Assembly: GCF_000373765.1 (NCBI RefSeq)
Contig: NZ_KB892435.1
Location: 70,468-134,467, forward strand
Direction of reading: 5' to 3'
Source of the DNA: Legionella shakespearei DSM 23087
GTDB lineage: Bacteria > Pseudomonadota > Gammaproteobacteria > Legionellales > Legionellaceae
Length of the DNA stretch: 64,000 bases
Below are positions 44,242 through 55,641 of the stretch, piece after piece; position 1 is the first letter of the stretch; the number at the start of each line of letters is the position of its first letter. Under the pieces are notes generated by a model. That model was not told where the DNA came from, ran no database searches, and was given only the letters and a program-made list of their open reading frames with translations. The position numbers were made by a program, and so were the translations under genes.

Positions 44242-47200
44242 TCACTCTTGACGCACCTTGATAAATACATAAGTAGGAAAAGAATTTGACTCAATATCTA
44301 CATTCAATTCAGCAAGTTGAATACCTTGATTCGATAGATCAGGGTCACTAAAATTAAAAATCTTTTGATTTGAGTGGTTACTTGCCTTCCAATAGGACAC
44401 TCCTTGATCCAGTCGTACAGTCAGAACATACTTGGAGGAAAATCTAACTTCAAAGATACGACCATGCTGTGATTTATTTTTATCTAGCAATTTAATTTTC
44501 CCTTCCATACCTAAATAATCAAGAGAGTTTATAATTGCACCATTACGTGCTTCCAAATCCAACCAATTATCCCAAATAAAACAGTTTCGTTTATTAAGAT
44601 TTGTACTCTCATTGTTAGTAGTAATCTCTATACAAGGATTATTCCACCTGCTAGTTCCTACTAAAGTACGAAGGCCTGTAAGCAATTCCAATAACAATGC
44701 AACAGGAAGTGGCGAAAAAAGATATCTATCGTGATATGAAATCGCTTCGATATCCAATGAGGTGTTAGAAATTAAAGAAGCCACAGTTGGGCTGGACATA
44801 GAAGCTAACTTCCAAAAACGCTGTCCAAAACCTTGAAGAGAGCCATCCAGATCTTGTAAAATTTCAATTTCCATATCACCCAAGTAAGTATCACTGGTGC
44901 GAAGTTGTTCGACTACAAGAGACTTTAATTTCAAATTTAATGGCTCTAGTTGATTGCCAACAATCAAAGGCTCCTCTGTATTACCCCATAATATATCCAT
45001 AGCTATTGCAGAACTATCATTTACTCCCCACCTATATGTCTGATCTGCTATACAGACTTCAGCAAGAACTATTGCATTTTTAATTTTGGGTAATTCTGTG
45101 ATGGTATATAAGGATACTTGTCCACCTGGATATTCGAGCAACCCCGCTAAAAGGTATCGTTCAACCATATCCATTGAACTTAAAGACTCTTCCTCAATAA
45201 CAAGTGATACTGAGCGATTACTTGCTGCAAGCTGATAAATTAAGTTACGTAGGTTTGAAGCCGCAAAATCTAACTCATCACCAGTTCCTCCAGCAAAGAG
45301 TGTGATCTTGGATTCAGGAGATTTTCTGCTAGTTCGTAAGACAGCCTCAACAACATTAGAAAATTCTACTTGAGATTTTTCACCAAAATATTGATATCGT
45401 TCAGGAAGTTTTAATGAAGAAAGCCAACTCTCTGTAATGACCTCTATCGTAGATAGACGGTTAAGACTTTCTGAAACAAAACGTTGGTCAAAATCTAAAA
45501 TACAGCTTGGACAAGCACTATCACAATCAGCCGAACAATTTAGATTATAACGTGCTTTTCTAAATAGATTTTCAATATATTGACTCGCACTTGAAGAATA
45601 GCCCGCTGAATACCTATCAAAAATTAATATAGAGCGGCAAATACTATTATCGTCTGTGCGAGCGGATTTAACATCACACCCTAACTCGGTTGTTTGAACT
45701 CCAATTAAATCAGCGAGAGCGCTACGTAAAGCAACAGCTAGAGTCATTGTTATCTCTTTATCATTTATCCAAGTACCTGATTCTGTTTTAAGCTGTATTT
45801 CTAGAACATCCGTATAACACTGATGTCCAAGCGTAATACATGGTTTTATTGCCCAGCTTTCATGGCTACCTATACAAAATTTCGACTTTTCATTTTGATC
45901 ATTTCCACCTCGTAGCTTATAGTGTGACTGAAGCTTATTAGGGATATTTTCATCCACCATCGGCTCAGCACGTCCGCATGCTAGGCATATCGCATATCCT
46001 TTACCATGTAAACCATTTGATTGGTAAAACATATGACCACGAGTAGTGACTCGATATCGACCTAATGCAGGATTAGGTAGAGAAACCCACTCTCCATTTG
46101 CACTTACCCAGGGTAACTCAACTGGGATAAAGTCTTGAGTTGATACATCATTATCTGGATCCATAAGAAAATCTACTGCAAAACCCGCGGGCTCAATAAA
46201 GGTCTTATGATACTTTGGATCATCCAATTTAATCTTAGTACCACACTCCAAGCAAAATCGAGTTTCATCTAACAATAAAGATGAGCCACTATGATTACAT
46301 TTATCACAATGCCATGCATACCTAATTGCTTGAATTTCTTGGACTTCTTTTTCAGTAGCAGGAATTTTCCAATTTAAAGTAATTCCAGCAGACCTATATA
46401 CCAATCCATCCATCACTACTTCAGCTCCCGGGGCATACTCTCTCAATGCTGTAATTCGGTCCCTACTTGCAAGCTCTCTATGCCGATAATTGTTATCTTC
46501 ACGATCTTTTATCTTTTCCTTTTCTAATTTGGTTCTTTTTATTTGAGAAATAGTTAAATTATCAAAAACTGTTATATGTGTAGGAAATCCATATGCTGGC
46601 AGAAAACCCTCTGTAGCAAGTTCCTTTAATAAGTACTCACCTGTCGTACGATCTAGTTGGTTTTGAACTGCTTTATATGCTGGTGAATTTACTCCAAGGC
46701 ATTTCATACTTATTTTTTGACGTTCTAACGCGTCCCATTCATTAAACCAACTCGTGTATAAGTTATCCATCACCTTGCCTGACTCTTTAATCAGGATCTT
46801 TGCGTCAACATCCTCATATCTACTCCGTCTAACTAATTGGCGTATACCGTCAAGTAATCTACTATTAGCATCATTAAATGCTATACACCATGCAATAAAT
46901 CTCTCTGCAAAACTATTATTATCCTCTGATATGAAGAACCAACCACAAGTTAACTTCAAAACATCTTGTTCGCCACTAATAATCTGAGTAGCAAAAAAAT
47001 GTGTCAATACTAAAGAATTAACATGTCTTTGAATAATAATTTCGCTATTAAGTGATACAGCAGGGGCTGGGAGTGCAGTTACAAAAGGCCAATCAGTTTT
47101 TGAAAAAACCAGCTGATCATGAGGATTAGATTTGCAAAGTGTGAGAGAAACTGAGCGCGCTTCCTTACGACGCCCTGCACGACCAGCTCTTTGTAGATAA

Positions 47201-50200
47201 TTTGCAGGATGGGGCGGTACATTATTCATCGCAACTGTTGCAATGCCTCCAATATCGATACCCATTTCCATTGTAGTAGAACATGAGAGAAGATTTAGGT
47301 CACCTGACTTAAAAGCCTTTTCATATCGATCTAATCTAACGGCTGGTTGCTGTGCAGAATGTTCTGCAGCTACAAAATAAGGTGAGAGTTCTATTGCTCG
47401 ATCATTCAGAACAGGCCACAATCCTTCTTCCTTGAATTGAATGATACTTTCTTGTTTTGATAACCAATTTCGTGCTCGCATTACTTGGGCGAGATCACCA
47501 GCATCACCACCAAAAGGATGATCATATAGTGGTATTTCTATTTTCTGACATTTTACAGTTTCATTTGTGTAATGAAGAGGTAAATATGGAGTTATATCCT
47601 GGATTGTAGTATCTAAAAAACGGCGAGTGAAGGGACAAATCCATGCGCTAGTAATCGGGGTAAATGCAATTTGACTTAAAGGCAATACTCTCCGCCCCCC
47701 AGAATTAGAATGTAGAATACGACTCCCCTCTGTTAATGCTCTCCAAGCTGAAGTTAATGCAGCGTCAACCTTATCCGCACCAGATGAGGATTCAATATCA
47801 ACCTTGAGGACACATGCTAAAATTCTTACCAACGTACTTTGATAATTTAGCCTTTTATTTCCATTAGATAATGTGTAATATGCTCTTGGCCATCGTCTAT
47901 CAGTTTTTTCTTTATCTACACGATCTTGATCAACCAAACCAGTTTGTGGAAAAGGCATTCCGAGCCAAAATCTAATATTTTGGTGGATCTCTAATGAGCC
48001 TCCAGCCCTTACAAAAAAATCCAATGCAATCTTGAGAAAGCTAATCCACTCAATCAGACTAAAGCCTTCATGTGCTAGGGTAATATTATTAAGTGCTGGA
48101 TATTGAACTGATACTAATCCCATTGATTCCAAGTTATTTAATCGCTTAGGTCTACGTCCAAACTCTCTTATAAGAAACATTCTAGCTAACGACAACGAAC
48201 CTTCCGGACCTTTAAAATTTTCGTATGAGATATCATTTCTATAATGACTTAACATCCTCTCAAAATCACTTCCCTGATTAGTAAGCTTTTGCGACATCTC
48301 TTCAAATGAGATTGGCTTTGGTTTTGATAAGGAGACGAGCTGTTTTTTCAGATTTACTAACCGGTTTTCAACATATGTTTTACCTTCCGCTTTATCTTTA
48401 AAATGTTCCCTGATGTTTTCTAATTCTTGAATTTCATCCCTAACCTGTTTTGCTTCCAAATCAGATTGCATTAAGCCATCTCTTAAAGCTAAATGATATA
48501 CAAGGCCACGAACACGATCGCGCTCTGATTCCTGTTGCAGTTTTGCGGCTATTCTTGCAGTTCCTTGTCGACTATCATTAAATGTAAGAAGACGACGACC
48601 ACGATATGGATGCTCTGCAGGATCATCTCCATCCGGTGCAAACTCTAATAAACTAGGTAGTATAATACCTAGTGAAAATGGAGCTCCTATACGAGCTTCC
48701 TGAAATAGTTTTCGATGGCGATTCCCATGACTACCACCTTGACAACATGGGCAAATAAGGCCGCTACCACTATCTCCCAACACTCTCAAACGTAAATGCT
48801 CATTTTCACTAGTTGGCTCAATAAACTGGCGTGTTTGCTTGTCAATTACCTCTTCAATTACTCCATTAAGATTTCGATTAACTATTAGAACGCTAGACTC
48901 TGCTTCGTTGTATCGATCATTAACAACATTAGTATCATCTTGATTAAGTTCCTCTTCATTTGCATCAATATCTAGTTCAAATTCATCAATGATATTAATG
49001 TTAATAGGAGGTACTAATTGCTCACCTCTTTGAGCAGCTATTAAATGAGGGGCCCCACAATCATCACATGCAACTAATTCATAAATCGGACTACCACACC
49101 TGCAGTGTTTTCGCATTTCAAAATAGATTTGCCCGAATGGCCACTCTTTATCTTCTAATTTAGAACCACACTTCTCATTGCAATTAGGATCTGCACAAGC
49201 CCAAATACCTGAAATCGTTTGATGAAATAAATGGGCTCTAAGTGGTAAAAAGGAAGATTGATTTTTATCGCATGTTCCACTTAATAGATCGAGCCACCGA
49301 AGTGCATTAATCTGTTGTTCAAGGGTGAACGAATCACTATTTCCAAAAATATTTCTACAGACATCAGATAATCGAGCGACCATGCCGCTCCCACCTTTTT
49401 CTTTGTTCTTTTTTTCATTCTCAATAAAAGAACTACGAATGTCACGAGCTGTTTTATGACGGGCCAAAATATTATACAAATCTTTTGATGTATCTGAGTC
49501 TCCCAGTTCACTCAACTCTTCTAATGAATTAGTATATATCTCTTCTGGTGGGAGCAAGGGAATATGTCTATTACCAGATACAAGATGAACCCGCTCAAGA
49601 CTAACTCCAGCAACATCCGCTAAAAAACATTTAAGCTTTTCACCAGCTTCACCATTTGGATCGCCAATAGTTGCAGATGTAGCCACAAACCTCACCGAAT
49701 CAGAACTGACACCAAAAGCATGTAAAACCCGCCTAATTAATAAGGATAACTCAGCGGCTTGAGAACCTATGTATGTATGAGCCTCATCCAAAACAACCCA
49801 CTCAAGTTTTCCTTGTGATTTTTCAAGAATTGGCGCGTCATCGGTACGAACAAGCATATATTCTAGCATCGTAGCATTTGTAACTAAAATTGGAGACGGT
49901 GAGGCTCGTAGAGAATCGCGATCCATTACCTCACTTGGATATTCTTGTTTTAAATGAGCAGGAATTTTGTTTGGTGTATTTCCATTAAACAAACAAAAAC
50001 GAAGATTTTCACCATACGCATACGTCCATGCACGTAATCTTTCTCTCTGACTATTGATTAACGCATTAAGAGGATATAAAAAAAGTGCCCGCACACCTAC
50101 TAACCTGCTTTTTTGCTCCTGGTGCAATCGTGTTAATCGATCCAGAATAGGTACCATAAAACATTCTGTTTTACCTGAACCTGTTCCACTTGCAACAACT

Positions 50201-50568
50201 AATGATTGAGGGATTTCATTAGCTAAAATTTGCCATGATTTTAATTGATGCATATATGGATAAAGGTCGCTCGCAAATCGATAATCTTTTGCCAATTCCT
50301 TTGGAGGTTGATCCATGGCACGAACCAAGTCAGTTGTTAAAAGAGTATTGGCGAGGTCACACATTTGTAACTCTGCATTTTCCCAACCAAAAGTTGCCTC
50401 AAAAGAAGGATCAGCCAAAAAGCTCCCTACTTCACCAAATGGTCTCGAAAATTGTTGTTTCAAATGCCTATAAAGTGGTACGTGAGAAAATCCCAAACGA
50501 CTTAATGCAGCAGACCCAGAACGCTCTGCAATTTGAGGTAAAAGTTTTGAAAAGTACTCTTTATTCAT
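44242..50568 (-). CDS. druE: Druantia-type giant helicase with DUF1998 (DruE-like)
   Basis: 2108 residues. Superfamily 2 helicase: Walker A SGTGSGKT (127-134, K133), LFLYPLNALINSQ, DEAH box (261-264), SATIGDP, and C-terminal helicase motifs TTMEMGIDIGGIATVAMNNV and QRAGRAGRR. Several zinc-type cysteine clusters: CADPNCNEKC, HCRCG..CDDCG, CDKCN..CLECG, and the DUF1998-like ending CDSACPSCILDFDQ. Size and order match DruE, the conserved core of Druantia anti-phage systems. It starts 11 bases after the druH-like stop, as in type III Druantia (druH-druE only). Motif evidence is direct; naming follows family knowledge. Confidence 0.8.
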   Translation of the reverse strand: MNKEYFSKLLPQIAERSGSAALSRLGFSHVPLYRHLKQQFSRPFGEVGSFLADPSFEATFGWENAELQMCDLANTLLTTDLVRAMDQPPKELAKDYRFASDLYPYMHQLKSWQILANEIPQSLVVASGTGSGKTECFMVPILDRLTRLHQEQKSRLVGVRALFLYPLNALINSQRERLRAWTYAYGENLRFCLFNGNTPNKIPAHLKQEYPSEVMDRDSLRASPSPILVTNATMLEYMLVRTDDAPILEKSQGKLEWVVLDEAHTYIGSQAAELSLLIRRVLHAFGVSSDSVRFVATSATIGDPNGEAGEKLKCFLADVAGVSLERVHLVSGNRHIPLLPPEEIYTNSLEELSELGDSDTSKDLYNILARHKTARDIRSSFIENEKKNKEKGGSGMVARLSDVCRNIFGNSDSFTLEQQINALRWLDLLSGTCDKNQSSFLPLRAHLFHQTISGIWACADPNCNEKCGSKLEDKEWPFGQIYFEMRKHCRCGSPIYELVACDDCGAPHLIAAQRGEQLVPPININIIDEFELDIDANEEELNQDDTNVVNDRYNEAESSVLIVNRNLNGVIEEVIDKQTRQFIEPTSENEHLRLRVLGDSGSGLICPCCQGGSHGNRHRKLFQEARIGAPFSLGIILPSLLEFAPDGDDPAEHPYRGRRLLTFNDSRQGTARIAAKLQQESERDRVRGLVYHLALRDGLMQSDLEAKQVRDEIQELENIREHFKDKAEGKTYVENRLVNLKKQLVSLSKPKPISFEEMSQKLTNQGSDFERMLSHYRNDISYENFKGPEGSLSLARMFLIREFGRRPKRLNNLESMGLVSVQYPALNNITLAHEGFSLIEWISFLKIALDFFVRAGGSLEIHQNIRFWLGMPFPQTGLVDQDRVDKEKTDRRWPRAYYTLSNGNKRLNYQSTLVRILACVLKVDIESSSGADKVDAALTSAWRALTEGSRILHSNSGGRRVLPLSQIAFTPITSAWICPFTRRFLDTTIQDITPYLPLHYTNETVKCQKIEIPLYDHPFGGDAGDLAQVMRARNWLSKQESIIQFKEEGLWPVLNDRAIELSPYFVAAEHSAQQPAVRLDRYEKAFKSGDLNLLSCSTTMEMGIDIGGIATVAMNNVPPHPANYLQRAGRAGRRKEARSVSLTLCKSNPHDQLVFSKTDWPFVTALPAPAVSLNSEIIIQRHVNSLVLTHFFATQIISGEQDVLKLTCGWFFISEDNNSFAERFIAWCIAFNDANSRLLDGIRQLVRRSRYEDVDAKILIKESGKVMDNLYTSWFNEWDALERQKISMKCLGVNSPAYKAVQNQLDRTTGEYLLKELATEGFLPAYGFPTHITVFDNLTISQIKRTKLEKEKIKDREDNNYRHRELASRDRITALREYAPGAEVVMDGLVYRSAGITLNWKIPATEKEVQEIQAIRYAWHCDKCNHSGSSLLLDETRFCLECGTKIKLDDPKYHKTFIEPAGFAVDFLMDPDNDVSTQDFIPVELPWVSANGEWVSLPNPALGRYRVTTRGHMFYQSNGLHGKGYAICLACGRAEPMVDENIPNKLQSHYKLRGGNDQNEKSKFCIGSHESWAIKPCITLGHQCYTDVLEIQLKTESGTWINDKEITMTLAVALRSALADLIGVQTTELGCDVKSARTDDNSICRSILIFDRYSAGYSSSASQYIENLFRKARYNLNCSADCDSACPSCILDFDQRFVSESLNRLSTIEVITESWLSSLKLPERYQYFGEKSQVEFSNVVEAVLRTSRKSPESKITLFAGGTGDELDFAASNLRNLIYQLAASNRSVSLVIEEESLSSMDMVERYLLAGLLEYPGGQVSLYTITELPKIKNAIVLAEVCIADQTYRWGVNDSSAIAMDILWGNTEEPLIVGNQLEPLNLKLKSLVVEQLRTSDTYLGDMEIEILQDLDGSLQGFGQRFWKLASMSSPTVASLISNTSLDIEAISYHDRYLFSPLPVALLLELLTGLRTLVGTSRWNNPCIEITTNNESTNLNKRNCFIWDNWLDLEARNGAIINSLDYLGMEGKIKLLDKNKSQHGRIFEVRFSSKYVLTVRLDQGVSYWKASNHSNQKIFNFSDPDLSNQGIQLAELNVDIESNSFPTYVFIKVRQE

Positions 50569-50579
50569 TTAGTTATAAC

Positions 50580-53500
50580 CTATATTTTCATTAAACCGCT
50601 TGAAACCGTGCGTGCAATTGTTAAATCAAATGCTAACTCAAACCATTCAGGATCAAATCTCTTATAAGTTCTTAATTTGTGGATATTTTCACTATGGCTA
50701 AAACATTTATCAATAGAATTAGTTGCGACTTGAGCAGCTAATAGAATCGGTAACCCAATAACGCCATCCTTATGGTCATCTAATTGAGTTGGAAATAATT
50801 GATGAAAATTATGATCTTTTCGAAAATTCTTAACCAAATAAAACAATTCCGAATCATTTGGCCATTGAGCCCCACTATGTACACGTAATAGCTTTTGTAA
50901 CAAGCAATCTTCACCAATAAATAATTGATGTTCAAAGATACTGTCACTTCCTGAGTGCTTCAGCATTAAAATATCACGGCATTGCTCTCCCAATACAGTC
51001 GACCTAACTAAGCTTAACAAGCTCCTTAAAGCGGGCTGCTCATTTAACATTGTAAATGCTGTTACTCGTTCAGTTATATGATTGTATAATTGTTTTGGTG
51101 CAAATACCTCCCCAAACCATTCAATACACTGCTTCCTCAAGTATTCAGTAGCATTCTTCCAACATTCAAAGGTAATTAACTCCCAAGTAAAAGGTAGCTC
51201 CAATGGGAAGCGATGAAGAAAATTATCTGGTAATTTATTCATTCTTAGAGCAAGTGCAGCCATTGCTTGTGGAAAACGAATAAATCGTTTCCATAAATCA
51301 AGAGAAGCTAATGGCAAATGTCCCAAATGCCCAGCAAGATTTTCCAAATAGGACCAATTTGGATCCAGGTAATTAAAGGACATCTCCATAATTACTTGAT
51401 CCAAAACCATCGCACGATCATGTCTATTCTCAACAGATAATGCCTCAGATAGTGATCTACTCTTATGAGTTTCACCAGCTATCACCCATAAGGTTGGTCG
51501 AAACAAAATAGAAGCACCCTCCATTGGAAATATCAACCATGATCCAGGTTCCTTTTCTGAGGGAGAAAATTCCCAAGCTCCAACGGGGACTCCTTCTGAA
51601 TATCTTTGGGGTAAAATAATAGCCTCATCAGCAGGTTGTTCGAGTTTTAAGGCCGATACAGAAAGTGACGCAATGTCATTTATATTGAATTTTTTAGCAG
51701 TTGTTATACCTAATTTAATTAATGAATCATCTCTTTCAAGAGGACAATCATAACGTGATATTTTCAGTACAAGGGAAGTTTGCCTTTCTATCAAAATTGT
51801 AGCTTCCACCCATGCATCCAATAACTCATCAGCAGCCAACAAACTCTCAATATCTTCAGAGTAATCTTGTAATCGAATTTCTTTCTGGATTGAATTACCA
51901 AATGATCGAAGTGGGCGACGAAATTCGTGATCCTTATGAGGATCTGCAGTATGGCGTAAGCGTAAACAAAGCTCCACAAAAACATGTGGTGGACTTATTA
52001 TTATAATACGGTACCCTACCAAATGTTTTATTGATACCCAAGACTCTGATGGCAATACAGCACCACTTGGATCAAAACACCTAGCACCTTTAGCAGGAAA
52101 TGGTAAGCGCACCTTCGCAGTTGCGGTATTAGATTCCCAGGACAAATTAACCTCAAACCATTCTGGAGGTCTATTTGCTATGGAATTACAAATCAAAACT
52201 AAGGAATCACCTTCATTTTTCACACACAATTCAATTTTAGAGTCTTTAGATAGGTTTGCATGTGCTACCCTCCAATGACGAAGATAGATTACACCATGAT
52301 CCAAACTCTCAGGTTTTATATCTATTTTTGCCTCACTTGGAAGTATTACCATCTTGGATCTAACTTTTTCCTCATGATGCTCGGCATAATAAGCTTCAAT
52401 AAAGCCTAAAATTCTACCTTGGGTCCATACAACACTAGTATCTTGTATAGGATACGAAGTTTCACCTGAAAATTTATATAACTTAGGTTTACCTAAAAAT
52501 GCCAATGGAGGTCGAATAAACTCTCCCCACATTCTATCACCTGACCAATAAAAACTCTCATCATTGGAGTCTGCTCTTCCAGTTTTGATTGTCCAAAATC
52601 GACCCAAACCATCTAGAACCTTTACTTCACCATTTACTAAATACACTTCTCTCTCTGGCTCTTCGATATATGATATTTGAATACACCTAGAACCAGACAA
52701 AGCATTCAAAATCCAACCACAAGGTACAGCTATAAATGCCTCTACAGATTTTACCCCACCACCGCCTTGGCGAATTAAACGTGGAAATGTTTCTTTCATT
52801 TTTTCAAACACCCAAGGCAAACTAGAATTAAGCTCACTTCCATTACGAAGAGCAATAATCCAGTGCCCACCATCCATTGTTCTTAAACTCATCGTATGTT
52901 CATCTGCAGCAAAATCACCTTTTAACTCCAAAGGACTTTGATTTAAGAGATATAAATTTTGCCCAGCAATTCGTCTAGCAGTAATTGAGCGATGCCAATC
53001 CGACACCTCAATAACAATCTCCAGAATACGAGGAAGTATAATTTCTTCATTTATGCCAAATTGTTTATAAATATCATTTGTTGAAATCTTATCTGGTAAA
53101 AAAGCAGTAGAGCGTAATTGCCATATTTCCTCATTTTGACAATCTAAATAACGTTCGACTGAAAATAGAGGCTGACTGCGATCGTCTCTTTCTGAAGCAA
53201 CATCACGTATTAACTGTTCGAGAAGACCTTTAATCTCATTGTCATCTACAGGCAAAGGAAATCGCTCACGCCAATTTGGAATGAGTTTGTTCAGCTTATC
53301 TACTGCCTCTAGGCTATTAGTTAATTGCGTTTCTTTTTTGAGAGCCAGCAAAATTGCAATTACTTCTGCTAAAAGAAGATAAACATCTTTTTTTTGATAA
53401 CTCTTGGGTAATTCTTCATGAAGACTCTCTACCCAATTAAAAATAATACTAAGTTCAGTACTATGAGTTGCAAGTTTTAACACATTCCTAAGTATTCTAC

Positions 53501-53969
53501 CTATACTACCTTTTGCATCGGCCAAAAGCTGCATCGGTAGTCCTCCCTGCACAGCAATGGTACCTAAATAACGCAACCCATCTGTATTAGATAACCTTAA
53601 CCTCCACCTTTTCAAACCTTCTATGATACAAGTTTCTCGTTGTGAAGCGGACCAACTATTCTTATCTACACCCAAATCCATAAGAATAGGTTCCCAAGAC
53701 CATCTAGATCCATTAAAGCGTCGACGCCACCACTCAGCAGCATAAAGAACAAAAAGACTACAAAACTGAGGGCTTGAATCTACAAGCATCCCCAGAATTC
53801 CATATCTTGTATTTCTAGTTAAATTTTTACGCAACAATTTTTCAAGTTCATTAAATTGATGCTCAGTCAAACGATAAGCGTATAATTGTCGACCATCTGC
53901 ATTGGGGATATCTAATTGAGCAAACAATCCTTTTTTCCACTCCAAAAACTCAGAATGACTATGATCCAT
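50580..53969 (-). CDS. druH: Druantia type III DruH-like protein
   Basis: 1129 residues with no known enzymatic motif. Tryptophan-rich regions (AAEWWRRRFNGSRWSWEPIL; LIFPMEGASILFRPTLWVI) and long helical stretches. Its assignment rests on size, the lack of recognisable domains and its position directly before the DruE-like helicase, which is the type III Druantia arrangement; related proteins are annotated as the STY4851/YjiT family in my memory. GAGAGAAAG before the ATG is a plausible ribosome site. It is essential for type III defence as I recall; molecular role unknown. Confidence 0.7.
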   Translation of the reverse strand: MDHSHSEFLEWKKGLFAQLDIPNADGRQLYAYRLTEHQFNELEKLLRKNLTRNTRYGILGMLVDSSPQFCSLFVLYAAEWWRRRFNGSRWSWEPILMDLGVDKNSWSASQRETCIIEGLKRWRLRLSNTDGLRYLGTIAVQGGLPMQLLADAKGSIGRILRNVLKLATHSTELSIIFNWVESLHEELPKSYQKKDVYLLLAEVIAILLALKKETQLTNSLEAVDKLNKLIPNWRERFPLPVDDNEIKGLLEQLIRDVASERDDRSQPLFSVERYLDCQNEEIWQLRSTAFLPDKISTNDIYKQFGINEEIILPRILEIVIEVSDWHRSITARRIAGQNLYLLNQSPLELKGDFAADEHTMSLRTMDGGHWIIALRNGSELNSSLPWVFEKMKETFPRLIRQGGGGVKSVEAFIAVPCGWILNALSGSRCIQISYIEEPEREVYLVNGEVKVLDGLGRFWTIKTGRADSNDESFYWSGDRMWGEFIRPPLAFLGKPKLYKFSGETSYPIQDTSVVWTQGRILGFIEAYYAEHHEEKVRSKMVILPSEAKIDIKPESLDHGVIYLRHWRVAHANLSKDSKIELCVKNEGDSLVLICNSIANRPPEWFEVNLSWESNTATAKVRLPFPAKGARCFDPSGAVLPSESWVSIKHLVGYRIIIISPPHVFVELCLRLRHTADPHKDHEFRRPLRSFGNSIQKEIRLQDYSEDIESLLAADELLDAWVEATILIERQTSLVLKISRYDCPLERDDSLIKLGITTAKKFNINDIASLSVSALKLEQPADEAIILPQRYSEGVPVGAWEFSPSEKEPGSWLIFPMEGASILFRPTLWVIAGETHKSRSLSEALSVENRHDRAMVLDQVIMEMSFNYLDPNWSYLENLAGHLGHLPLASLDLWKRFIRFPQAMAALALRMNKLPDNFLHRFPLELPFTWELITFECWKNATEYLRKQCIEWFGEVFAPKQLYNHITERVTAFTMLNEQPALRSLLSLVRSTVLGEQCRDILMLKHSGSDSIFEHQLFIGEDCLLQKLLRVHSGAQWPNDSELFYLVKNFRKDHNFHQLFPTQLDDHKDGVIGLPILLAAQVATNSIDKCFSHSENIHKLRTYKRFDPEWFELAFDLTIARTVSSGLMKI

Positions 53970-54120
53970 GTAAGCTTTCTCTCTTAAAATGAGGCATTAT
54001 GCATAACTACTTGGTTAGAGCCTATACTACCAACAAGGTGATCATATTTTATTCAATTATAGCTTTCAATTAATAGCATTTACAATTAAACCTGCGTAAT
54101 TTTCTAATCATGAGTCGCAA

Positions 54121-54145
54121 AATAAGCCTACTAAAGTGGCTTATT
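54121..54145 (-). terminator. Hairpin in the gap before druH
   Basis: AATAAGCC (54121-54128) and GGCTTATT (54138-54145) pair over eight bases with a nine-base loop; on the minus strand the stem is followed by TTGCG. It could end the transcript of the replication-protein-like gene (54361-55065). The rest of the 53970-54360 gap is AT-rich and should contain the druHE promoter, which I could not place. Confidence 0.45.
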
Positions 54146-54360
54146 AAACTATAACCACAGCTATTTCTAATTAGGAGACACCTCATGGGCGTTTTTTTAC
54201 GTGTATTTTTAGCCTTGAAATAATTATTCTAATAATAGTGTTTATCAGGTGAATATAGTCTCAAGCATGAAAAACATGAGGAGGGAGCTGAGTTGGCGCA
54301 TGTATTCTTGGAAATTAAATCAAGTTTGTAGGAACAATTATAGGTATTTAGTCAGATTTA

Positions 54361-55065
54361 CTACCTTTGCGTAATGTCAAACCAACTTTTTTGACCCAAC
54401 CAACTAGCAGGATAAGGCCAATAAGCTCCTGACCGATTAACTTTGGTTAACTGCTTTTGTAATCCATCCATGATCTGTGCAAATAGCCTATCGTTAGGAT
54501 CAATTTGCTGAAATTGCTTCCAGGCTTCATTTTTATAGCTAGGGAGGGGGTAGAGTTGCCAAAATTGTTCGAATTTTTGGTATAGCTCTTTTAGGGTACT
54601 GCCGGGCTGGGTCTTGAAGTTTGATTTTGAGTTGGCTGACTGTCCGGGTTTGATTGATTTTAGATTTTCTGATGGTAATGATTGATTCTGTTCTGCTTGG
54701 GTTGATGGATTTGCTTCAGGCTGAGATTTATTTTCAAGCTCTATCGGCTCATGTGGGTTAGCCAGAAGGCATTTCACAATGAGGTTTTTGGTTGTTGAGC
54801 GAATTTCTATGATGCCTTGGCGTGCCAGAGATTTAATTACTCGTTTCATTTGTTGGTGACTAGGGCAGCCTGTTTTTACGCCTTTGATTGGTGCGACATA
54901 CAGTGTTTCTCTCAACGATTGGTAGCTGATTTTTCGTTTAATGCCGACCATGAATGTCTTTCTGTCCATGTAGGGGCGGATGCCCATGAGGTAGACCACT
55001 CTTTGCATGAGAGGAATTTCTCTGAGTGCGTCCAGTTCGTATGTGGTGACGAATAAGAAATCCAT
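54361..55065 (-). CDS. Replication-initiator-like protein (winged helix plus primosomal-type C-terminus)
   Basis: 234 residues; AGGAG 7 bases before the ATG. The N-terminal winged helix (about 15-105: MQRVVYLMGIRPYMDRKTFM, SHQQMKRVIKSLARQGIIEI) is followed by a Ser/Gln-rich linker and a C-terminal segment FEQFWQLYPLPSYKNEAWKQ ... YWPYPASWLGQKSWFD. This C-terminal pattern (F-W-x-x-Y-P ... P-x-P-x-x-W-L) is common in phage and plasmid replication proteins. It suggests the island can replicate after excision, or once did. Confidence 0.65.
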   Translation of the reverse strand: MDFLFVTTYELDALREIPLMQRVVYLMGIRPYMDRKTFMVGIKRKISYQSLRETLYVAPIKGVKTGCPSHQQMKRVIKSLARQGIIEIRSTTKNLIVKCLLANPHEPIELENKSQPEANPSTQAEQNQSLPSENLKSIKPGQSANSKSNFKTQPGSTLKELYQKFEQFWQLYPLPSYKNEAWKQFQQIDPNDRLFAQIMDGLQKQLTKVNRSGAYWPYPASWLGQKSWFDITQR

Positions 55066-55641
55066 TTTTTACTCCTGTTTAAACCCTGTATTTTTATTTC
55101 GATTGATATCAAACGCTATCAATCGATGACATTTAGATAACCAAGATGCATTAAACTTGATTCATTCTAGGAAATTGGTTGAGAGTGTCAATAGGGGAAA
55201 TGGGTTTGATAGTAAATGATATTAAATGAACCTTATATTTTTTTATTGAGAGGTTTTTGCATTGGTAATTGGTTATTTTTGTTCAAAATTGTTTAAAAAA
55301 ATTTTTTCCTCGCGCGCGTAAAAACACAAATATAAGATCTGGAGTTATGAGGTGGGTCGGCCTAGAGAATTTTTCTTTGTCTGGTTTTTAGATTCGGTAG
55401 GTTATTTCTCCTTGCTACTATTGGATCTTGCTATGTCGGGTTTGTGCCGGGTTGATGTGTCGGGTTAAGGTCGGCCTTGTTTTGGACGGATTTAGGCTCA
55501 TTGATTTGGGGAGTTAAAAAATTGTGGTGAAAGTTTAGTTTAATGGTCATCTATTGATGATGTTTATTCAAGTCAGATTCTTTGTCAAAGGTTTTTTGCA
55601 GTTGTTATTAATTGAACGTGCATGAAATTAACTTTTCAACT

